Positions 1 to 7,800 of a stretch of 64,000 nucleotides of DNA are shown here, one piece after another. Under the pieces are notes generated by a model. It was not told where the DNA came from. It saw only the letters and a list, made by a program, of their open reading frames with translations, and did not search any database. The position numbers and the translations under genes were made by a program. Each line of letters begins with the position of its first letter. Within the stretch, counting starts at the first letter, position 1. Origin of the DNA: Aeromicrobium sp. 9AM (GTDB lineage: Bacteria > Actinomycetota > Actinomycetes > Propionibacteriales > Nocardioidaceae); the NCBI RefSeq assembly GCF_902506105.1, contig NZ_LR733304.1, forward strand, positions 310,001 through 374,000, read 5' to 3'.

Positions 1-990
1 GTCGCCAAGGTCGCGGGTGTGTCCCACCAGACGGTCTCGCGCGTCATCAACGGGATGCCCAACATCAAGGACTCGACCCGTGAGCGCGTCGAGGCCGCGA
101 TCAAGGAGCTCGGCTACCGGCCCAACACCGCGGCCCGGGCGCTCGTGACCCGCAAGTCCTCGACGATCGGCATCATCAGCACCGAGTCGGGCCTCTACGG
201 CCCCAACAGCATCCACCGCACGGTCGAGGACGCTGCTCGCCAGGCCGGCTACTTCGCCGGGTCCGTCAGCCTGCCGACCGTCACGGCGCAGTCGCTGACC
301 GACGCGATCGACCACCTGCTGCGGCAGTCCGTCGAGGGCATCGTCATGATCGCCGCGCAGTACGAGGCCCTGGAGGCGATCAGCCGCCAGGACCCGGGCG
401 TGCCTCTCGTCATCGTCGAGGGCGACCTGTCCAAGGCCAAGTCGGCTGTCGGCGTCGACCAGCACCGCGGCGCCTACCAGGCGACGACGCACCTGATCGA
501 GCTCGGCCACACCACGATCGCGCACGTACGCGGACCGTTGGAGTGGACCGAGGCTGAGGCCCGGCGCCAGGGGTGGGAAGACGCCCTGCGCGCCGCGGGA
601 CTCGAGCTCGGACCGCTCTACCTCGGCGACTGGACGCCTCGCAGCGGCTACATCGCCGGCCGCCAGCTCGCGTCGGAGGGTCGCCCCTCGGCGGTCTTCG
701 TCGCCAACGACCAGATGGCGATCGGCCTCATGCACGCCCTGCACGAGACCGGCATCGCGGTGCCGGACGACATCAGTGTCGTCGGGTTCGACGACACCCC
801 CGAGACCGAGTTCCTCAACCCGCCGCTGACGACCGTACGCCAGAACTTCCAGGAGGTCGGCCGCCGCGCGATCGACGTCCTGCACGCCGCGATCCTCGGC
901 CAGAACGAGGACCTGCCGCGACTCATCGACCCCGAGCTGATCATCCGCTCGAGCACCTCCGCACCTACCCTCGGAAAGGCCCAGAAGTGA
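1..990 (+). CDS. LacI-family transcriptional regulator, 5' end outside window
   Basis: The reading frame is open from the first base, which already encodes the helix-turn-helix (VAKVAGVSHQTVSRVING), so the true start lies a few codons upstream and 329 residues are visible. The helix-turn-helix and hinge (about 1-55, ending near YRPNTAARAL) are followed by a periplasmic-binding-like sensor domain with the usual VANDQMAIGL and VVGFDDTPETEFLNPPLTTV blocks. Its TGA overlaps the GTG of araB by four bases, so it is cotranscribed with the arabinose genes. It is probably their regulator, with arabinose or an arabinoside as effector. That effector is inferred from the neighbours. Confidence 0.9.
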   Translation, partial: VAKVAGVSHQTVSRVINGMPNIKDSTRERVEAAIKELGYRPNTAARALVTRKSSTIGIISTESGLYGPNSIHRTVEDAARQAGYFAGSVSLPTVTAQSLTDAIDHLLRQSVEGIVMIAAQYEALEAISRQDPGVPLVIVEGDLSKAKSAVGVDQHRGAYQATTHLIELGHTTIAHVRGPLEWTEAEARRQGWEDALRAAGLELGPLYLGDWTPRSGYIAGRQLASEGRPSAVFVANDQMAIGLMHALHETGIAVPDDISVVGFDDTPETEFLNPPLTTVRQNFQEVGRRAIDVLHAAILGQNEDLPRLIDPELIIRSSTSAPTLGKAQK

Positions 991-2657
991 GCGAACAGTA
1001 CGTCGTCGGAGTCGACTACGGCACCCTCTCGGGGCGCGCCCTGGTCGTCTCGGTCAAGGACGGCCGTGAGCTCGCGAGTGCCGTGCACGAGTACTCACAC
1101 GCCGTGATCAGCGACGCGCTGCCGACGACACCGGACTCGCCGTTGCCGCCCGACTGGGCCCTCCAGGTGCCCTCGGACTACGTCGACGTGCTGCGCATCG
1201 CGGTGCCCGAAGCCGTACGCGCCTCGGGCGTCGACCCGGCCCAGGTCATCGGCATCGCCACGGACTTCACCGCCTGCACGATGGTGCCGACGCTGGCCGA
1301 CGGCACGCCGCTCAGCGAGCTGTCGCAGTTCGCCGACCGGCCGCACGCGTACGTCAAGCTCTGGAAGCACCACGCGGCGCAGGGCCAGGCCGACCGCATC
1401 AACGCGCTCGCCGAGCAGCGGGGCGAGTCCTGGCTGCCGCGCTACGGCGGGCTGATCTCCTCGGAGTGGGAGTTCGCCAAGGGCCTGCAGGTCCTCGAGG
1501 AGGACCCCGAGGTCTACGCCGCCATGGAGCGCTGGGTCGAGGCCGCCGACTGGATCGTCTGGCAGCTCTGCGGCACCTACGTCCGCAACGCGTGCGCGGC
1601 CGGCTACAAGGGCATCCTGCAGGACGGCGCCTACCCGGGGGATGACTTCCTCGCCGGGCTCAACCCTGCATTTGCCGATTTTGTTAACGCTAAACTCGCG
1701 CAGCCGATCGGCCAGCTCGGCCGCCCCGCGGGCACGCTGACCGCCGAGGCTGCGGGCTGGACCGGCCTCCCGGAGGGCATCGCCGTCGCCGTCGGCAACG
1801 TCGACGCCCACGTCACCGCGCCGGCCGCGCAGGCCGTCGACGCCGGCCAGATGGTCGCGATCATGGGCACCTCGACCTGCCACGTCATGAGCGGCACGGT
1901 CCTGCGCGAGGTGCCCGGCATGTGCGGCGTCGTCGACGGCGGCATCGTCGCCGGCACCTGGGGCTACGAGGCCGGCCAGAGTGGCGTGGGCGACATCTTC
2001 GGCTGGTTCGTCGACCACGGCGTCCCGGCGTACGTCCGCGAGGCGGCTGACGCCGCAGGCATCAGCGTCCACGAGCACCTCACGGCCCTCGCCGCCCGCC
2101 AGCCCGTCGGGGCCCACGGGCTCGTGGCGCTCGACTGGCACAGCGGCAACCGTTCGGTGCTGGTCGACCACGAGCTGAGCGGCCTGATCGTCGGGCAGAC
2201 CCTGGCGACCCGTCCGGAGGACGTCTACCGCGCGCTGATCGAGGCGACCGCGTTCGGCACCCGCACGATCATCGAGACGTTCAACGCCAGCGGGGTGCCC
2301 GTCGAGGAGCTCATCATCGCCGGCGGACTGTCCAAGAACCCGCTCCTCATGCAGATCTACTCCGACGTGACCCGCTTGCCGCTCTCGGTGATCGGGTCCG
2401 AGCAGGGCCCCGCTCTGGGCTCTGCCCTCCATGCTGCCGTCGCGGCTGGCGCGTACGCGGACATACGCGCCGCCGCGAAGGCTATGGGCTCCCTCAATCG
2501 GGCAGTCGTACTGCCCGATGAGGGACGCTCCAAGGTCTACGACCGGCTGTTCGCCGAATACACCGCGCTGCACGACCACTTCGGTCGCGGCGGCAACGAC
2601 GTCATGCACCGGCTCAACGCACTGCGCCGCGAGGCGCTCGCCGGGGGTGTCGCATGA
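987..2657 (+). CDS. araB: Ribulokinase AraB
   Basis: FGGY-family carbohydrate kinase of 556 residues, normal for AraB, which phosphorylates L-ribulose to L-ribulose-5-phosphate with ATP in the cytoplasm. Visible family blocks are GVDYGTLSGRALVV at the N-terminus, FTACTMVP, VAVGNVDAH, MGTSTCHVM in the middle and IIAGGLSKNPLLMQIYSD in the C-terminal FGGY_C domain. I start it at the GTG that overlaps the regulator's stop (GTGA), because residues before it belong to the regulator's reading frame. The stop overlaps araD (ATGA), so translation is coupled. Codons at about 1668-1697 are unusually AT-rich for this gene and contain an operator-like sequence. Confidence 0.95.
   Translation: MSEQYVVGVDYGTLSGRALVVSVKDGRELASAVHEYSHAVISDALPTTPDSPLPPDWALQVPSDYVDVLRIAVPEAVRASGVDPAQVIGIATDFTACTMVPTLADGTPLSELSQFADRPHAYVKLWKHHAAQGQADRINALAEQRGESWLPRYGGLISSEWEFAKGLQVLEEDPEVYAAMERWVEAADWIVWQLCGTYVRNACAAGYKGILQDGAYPGDDFLAGLNPAFADFVNAKLAQPIGQLGRPAGTLTAEAAGWTGLPEGIAVAVGNVDAHVTAPAAQAVDAGQMVAIMGTSTCHVMSGTVLREVPGMCGVVDGGIVAGTWGYEAGQSGVGDIFGWFVDHGVPAYVREAADAAGISVHEHLTALAARQPVGAHGLVALDWHSGNRSVLVDHELSGLIVGQTLATRPEDVYRALIEATAFGTRTIIETFNASGVPVEELIIAGGLSKNPLLMQIYSDVTRLPLSVIGSEQGPALGSALHAAVAAGAYADIRAAAKAMGSLNRAVVLPDEGRSKVYDRLFAEYTALHDHFGRGGNDVMHRLNALRREALAGGVA
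1682..1695. promoter_or_regulatory. Operator-like LacI-type site inside araB
   Basis: The sequence TGTTAACGCTAAAC differs at three of 14 positions from the perfect palindrome TGTTAGCGCTAACA, the style of site used by LacI-family sugar regulators. It lies in a roughly 30-base AT-rich patch (GCA TTT GCC GAT TTT GTT AAC GCT AAA) inside an otherwise strongly GC-biased gene, which suggests selection on the DNA. Binding by the regulator at position 1 is inferred. Confidence 0.4.
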
Positions 2658-3328
2658 CGCTCTCCCAGGACGTCCAGGCCACGATCCTCAGACTTCGCAA
2701 CGAGGTCTCCGCCCTGCACGCGGAGCTGACCCGCTACGAGCTCGTGGTCTGGACAGCAGGCAACGTCTCGGCCCGCGTGCCGGGCGCCGACATGATGGTC
2801 ATCAAGCCCAGCGGGGTCAGCTACGACGACCTCACGCCGGCCAACATGGTCGTCACCGACCTCGAGGGGACGGTGCTCGAGGGTGACCTCTCGCCGTCGT
2901 CCGACACCGCCGCACAGGCCTACGTCTACCGGCACCTGCCCGAGGTCGGCGGCGTCGTGCACACCCACTCGACGTACGCCACGGCGTGGGCCGCCCGCGC
3001 GGAGCCGATCCCGTGCGTGCTCACGATGATGGCCGACGAGTTCGGCGGCGAGATCCCGGTCGGGCCGTTCGCCCTGATCGGTGACGACTCGATCGGCCGC
3101 GGCATCGTCGACACACTGCGCGACAGCAACTCCCCGGCGGTCCTGATGCAGAACCACGGAGTCTTCGCGGTCGGCAAGGACGCCCGTTCGGCGGTCAAGG
3201 CCGCCGTGATGTGCGAGGACGTCGCCCGCACGACCCACATCGCCCGCCAGCTCGGTGAACCGGTGCCCATCCCGCCGGACAAGATCGCCAGCCTCTTCGA
3301 CCGCTACCAGAACGCGTACGGCCAGTGA
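2654..3328 (+). CDS. araD: L-ribulose-5-phosphate 4-epimerase AraD
   Basis: Class II aldolase/adducin fold of 224 residues, a typical AraD length. It epimerises L-ribulose-5-phosphate to D-xylulose-5-phosphate, the entry to the pentose phosphate pathway. Zinc-binding histidines are visible in [12 protein letters not shown], and the later [11 protein letters not shown] block is also characteristic. The substrate loop TAGNVSAR and the [11 protein letters not shown] segment match the family. The ATG overlaps the araB stop by four bases. The related fuculose aldolases share the fold, but position between araB and araA decides the call. Confidence 0.94.
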   Translation: MTLSQDVQATILRLRNEVSALHAELTRYELVVWTAGNVSARVPGADMMVIKPSGVSYDDLTPANMVVTDLEGTVLEGDLSPSSDTAAQAYVYRHLPEVGGVVHTHSTYATAWAARAEPIPCVLTMMADEFGGEIPVGPFALIGDDSIGRGIVDTLRDSNSPAVLMQNHGVFAVGKDARSAVKAAVMCEDVARTTHIARQLGEPVPIPPDKIASLFDRYQNAYGQ

Positions 3329-3357
3329 GCCCCGCGAACCATCAGAAGGAGACGTCC

Positions 3358-4860
3358 ATGAGCATCGCCGAACGCGAGATCTGGTTCCTCACCGGAAGCC
3401 AGGGCCTCTACGGCGAGGAGACGCTTCAGCAGGTTGCCGACCAGTCACGCGAGGTCGCCGAGACGCTGGCCGCTCACCCCGACCTCACGATCCGCATCGT
3501 GTGGAAGCCGGTCCTGACCTCGTCCGACGCGATCCGCCGGACGATCCTCGAGGCCAACGCGGACGACGCCTGCATCGGCCTGATCGGCTGGATGCACACG
3601 TTCTCGCCGGCCAAGATGTGGATCAACGGCCTCGACGCGCTGCGCAAGCCGTTCCTGCACCTGCACACGCAGGCGCACCGTGAGATCCCGTGGTCGACGA
3701 TCGACATGGACTTCATGAACCTCAACCAGGCCGCGCACGGCGACCGGGAGTTCGGCTACATCCAGACCCGGCTCGGCGTCGCCCGCAAGACCGTGGTCGG
3801 CCACGTCAGCAATCCTGACGTCGGCCGTCGCATCGGCGTCTGGGTTCGCGCTGCCGCGGGCGCCGCGGAGATGCGTTCGCTCAAGCTCGCCCGCTTCGGT
3901 GACAACATGCGCGACGTCGCGGTCACCGAGGGCGACAAGGTCGAGGCCCAGCTGCGCTTCGGCGTCTCGGTCAACACCTACGGCGTCAACGACCTCGTCG
4001 CGGTCGTCGACGCGGTCGACGAGACCGAGATCGACAAGCTCGTCGGCGAGTACCAGGACCTCTACGACGTCGCGGCCGAGCTGCGCGCCGGCGGATCACG
4101 CCACGACAGCCTGCGCTACGGCGCCCGGCTCGAGGCGGGCATGCGGCAGTTCCTCGACGAGGGCGGCTTCGGCGCGTTCACGACGAACTTCGAGGACCTC
4201 GGCGGGCTGCGCCAGCTGCCGGGCCTCGCGGTCCAGCGCCTCATGGCCGACGGCTACGGGTTCGGCGGCGAGGGTGACTGGAAGACCTCGGTCCTCGTCC
4301 GTACGACCAAGGCCATGGCTGCCGGACGGCCCGGCGGGACCTCGTTCATGGAGGACTACACGTACCACCTGGAGCCGGGCAACGAGAAGTCGCTCGGCGC
4401 GCACATGCTCGAGGTGTGCCCGACGATCTCGACCGAGAAGCCGACGATCGAGGTGCACCCCCTGGGCATCGGCGGCCGCGAGGATCCCGTACGCATGCGG
4501 TTCGTCGCCGACCAGGGCGAAGGCATCGTCGTGGGCCTGTCGGACATGGGTGACCGGTTCCGACTGACGGCCAACGACATCACGCTGGTCGAGCCCGACG
4601 AGCCGTTGCCGCAGCTGCCGGTCGCGTGTGCCGTGTGGCAGGCGCACCCGTCGCTCTCGACCGCTGCCGAGGCCTGGATCATGGCCGGCGGACCCCACCA
4701 CACGGTGCTGTCGACCGCGGTCGGCATCGAGGAGTTCGACGACCTCGCCGAGATCCTGAGCACCGAGCTGTTGCACATCAACGCGGACACGACGCCCAAG
4801 AGCTTCCTCAGAGAGCTCCGCTGGAACCAGGCGTACTACCGGCTCGCCGCCGGTCTCTGA
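3358..4860 (+). CDS. araA: L-arabinose isomerase AraA
   Basis: Arabinose isomerase of 500 residues, the usual family length, converting L-arabinose to L-ribulose in the cytoplasm with a divalent metal. The N-terminus [15 protein letters not shown], the conserved [11 protein letters not shown] segment and the [13 protein letters not shown] and [13 protein letters not shown] blocks (catalytic Glu and metal ligands) are present. An in-frame ATG lies 33 bases upstream, but I choose 3358 because AGAAGGAG sits just before it and [10 protein letters not shown] is the conserved N-terminus. It completes the B-D-A pathway in one transcript. Confidence 0.96.
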   Translation: MSIAEREIWFLTGSQGLYGEETLQQVADQSREVAETLAAHPDLTIRIVWKPVLTSSDAIRRTILEANADDACIGLIGWMHTFSPAKMWINGLDALRKPFLHLHTQAHREIPWSTIDMDFMNLNQAAHGDREFGYIQTRLGVARKTVVGHVSNPDVGRRIGVWVRAAAGAAEMRSLKLARFGDNMRDVAVTEGDKVEAQLRFGVSVNTYGVNDLVAVVDAVDETEIDKLVGEYQDLYDVAAELRAGGSRHDSLRYGARLEAGMRQFLDEGGFGAFTTNFEDLGGLRQLPGLAVQRLMADGYGFGGEGDWKTSVLVRTTKAMAAGRPGGTSFMEDYTYHLEPGNEKSLGAHMLEVCPTISTEKPTIEVHPLGIGGREDPVRMRFVADQGEGIVVGLSDMGDRFRLTANDITLVEPDEPLPQLPVACAVWQAHPSLSTAAEAWIMAGGPHHTVLSTAVGIEEFDDLAEILSTELLHINADTTPKSFLRELRWNQAYYRLAAGL

Positions 4861-4894
4861 CCCTCACCCCACACCGCCCTCCCCAGGAGACATC

Positions 4895-7800
4895 ATGAGC
4901 AGCCCTACCCTTTTTCGGTCTGTGACCCGGGTCACATCTGCCTGCTTGGCCGTTCTCGCGCTGATCGCCAGCCTCGTCGTCGGGCTCCCGATGGCGGCGC
5001 AGGCGGCAGATGTCACGGACGGGCTCGTGCTCAAGTACGACCTGACTCAGGCCTCGGGCACGACGGTCGTCGACTCCTCCGGCAACGGCAAGGACGGCAC
5101 GCTGAACGGCGGCGGGACCTGGGGCGGGGCGAGCGGGCTGACGCTCGACGGGACGGATGACTACGTCAAGCTGCCCAACAACATCATGTCCGGCCTGACG
5201 TCGATCACGGTCTCGACCGAGGTCTACATCGAGCCCACGCAGGCCAACCCGTACTTCATCTGGGGGCTCGGCAACTCCGCGACGTCCAGCTCGGGCACGG
5301 GCTACTTCTTCGCCAGCGGCGACGCGTTCCGCACCGGCCTGACGACGACGAACTGGCAGGGCGAGAAGGTCACGAGCAAGAACGCCGCGCTCGCCCGTGG
5401 CGTCTGGAAGACCGTCACCTACACGCAGACCGGCACGACCGGCACGCTGTACGAGGACGGCGTCCAGGTCGCGCAGAACACCGCGGTCACGGTCAAGCCG
5501 AGCGACATCGGTGGCGGCACCACGACCAACAACAACCTCGGCAAGTCCAACTACGCGGCCGACAAGTTCCTCAAGGGCAAGCTGCGCAACTTCCGCATCT
5601 ACGACCGGGCCCTGACTGCCGCCGAGGTCACCTCCCTGGCGCCGACCGACGCCGACATCGTGGCGTCCGACAAGGCCGTCCTGTCCCTCGGCGACCTCTC
5701 GGGCGTCACGAGCGACCTGACCCTGCCGGCCATCGGCCAGCGCGGCTCAGCAGTGGCCTGGTCCTCCAGCAACACCGCGGTCATCGCCGACAACGGCACC
5801 GTGACCCGCCCGGCCGCGACCGACGACCCGGCCTCGGTCACGCTGACCGCCACGCTGACCCGTGGCTCGGCCAGCGACACCAAGACGTTCCAAGCGACCG
5901 TGCTGCCCGCCGAGGGCGACCAGCAGAAGGCCGATGCCGACGCTGCGGCCATCAACATCCCCGACATCGACGACATCCGCGGCAACATCACCCTGCCCAC
6001 AAGCGGCAGCCACGGCACGGCGATCGCGTGGGAGTCCGACAACGCCTCGGTCATCGACACGACGGGTGTCGTCCACCGCCCCGCCAACGGCTCGAGCGCC
6101 GCGACGGTGCACCTGACCGCGACCGTCACCGTCGGATCGGCCTCGGCAACACGCCAGATCACCGCCAAGGTCACTCCCAAGCCGGACCTCGGTCCGTACG
6201 CCGGCTATGCCTTCAGCTACTTCACCGGCGCCGAGGAGAGCATCTTCTTCGCCGCCAGCCGGGGCAACAACGCCCTGCAGTGGGACGAGCTCAACGGCGG
6301 CAAGGCCACGCTCAAGTCCACCAAGGGCACGACCGGACTGCGCGACCCGTTCCTGATCCGCTCTCCCGAGGGCGACAAGTTCTACCTCATCGCGACCGAC
6401 CTCGACATCGACGCCACCGACTGGGACACGTCGCAGCGCAAGGGCAGCAAGTACCTCGAGGTCTGGGAGTCGACCGACCTCGTCAACTGGTCCGAGCAGC
6501 GCCACGTCAAGGTCTCGCCCGACACCGCGGGCAACACCTGGGCGCCCGAGGCCTACTGGTCCGACGAGCTCGGCTCGTACGTCGTGTTCTGGGCGTCGAA
6601 GCTGTACGCCGAGAGCGACACCAACCACACCGGCTCGACGTACCAGAAGATGCTCTACGCGACGACGCGTGACTTCCGGACGTTCAGCAAGCCCAAGGTC
6701 TGGCAGGACTTCGGCGCCTCGCGCATCGACTCGACGGTCCTCAAGGACGGCAACACGTACCACCGCTTCACCAAGGACGAGGGCGGCGTGACCGGCTGCT
6801 CCGACATCATCCAGGAGAAGAGCAACGACCTCCTCGCGGTCGACGACGCCAGCCAGCCCGGCTGGGACATCAACAACCCCGCGTGGAAGATCGAGGACTC
6901 CTGCATCGGCAAGAAGGCCGGCACGTCCGCGGTCGAGGGACCGACGGCGTTCAAGGCCAACGCGGGCGACACCTCCGGCTCGAAGTACTACCTGTTCACC
7001 GACGAGTACGGAGGACGTGGCTACATCCCGCTGGGCACCGACAACATCGACGCGCCGAGCTGGAAGGTCCCGGCCAGCTACAAGCTCCCCGGCAGCCCCC
7101 GTCACGGCACGGTCATCCCGGTCACGGCCGACGAGCTCAAGCGCCTGCGCAACGATCCCGACCCGGTCAAGGCCAACGCCGACGGCGAGGTCGTCCACTA
7201 CAAGCTCGACGACACCTCGGGCACGACGGTCAAGGACTCGTCCGGCAACGGCTACGACGGCACCCTGAGCGGCGACGCCTCGTGGTCCGACGGCTCGCTC
7301 AACCTCGCCGGCACCAACGGGCACGTCAAGCTGCCCGACAACATCATGACGGGGCTCAACCAGATCACGGTCTCGACCAAGGTGTGGATCGACCCGAGCC
7401 AGGCCAACCCCTACTTCATCTGGGGCCTCGGCAACACCGACTCCGGAGGGGTCGGCAGCGGCTACCTGTTCACGAGCGGCAACGACAAGTACCGGACCTC
7501 GATCGCGACCGGCAACTGGACGACCGAGCAGACCGCCACGGACGACGCGTCCGCGCCGCGGGGTGCCTGGAAGACCATGACGTACACGCTCAAGGACGGC
7601 ACCGCGACGGTCTATCTCGACGGCGTCAAGGTCGGCGAGAAGACCGGCGTCACGATCGTGCCCGGCGACATCGGTGGCGGCCGGACGACGGCCAACTACA
7701 TCGGCCGCTCGGTCTACAACGCCGACAAGTACCTCAAGGGCAAGGTCGCGGACTTCCGCATCTACAACCGCGCCTTGTCCGCGGCCGAGGTCAGGGACCT

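Noticed and set aside
573..986. N-terminal extension of AraB giving 694 residues
   Set aside because: It overlaps the regulator's coding frame; AraB is complete from GTG 987.
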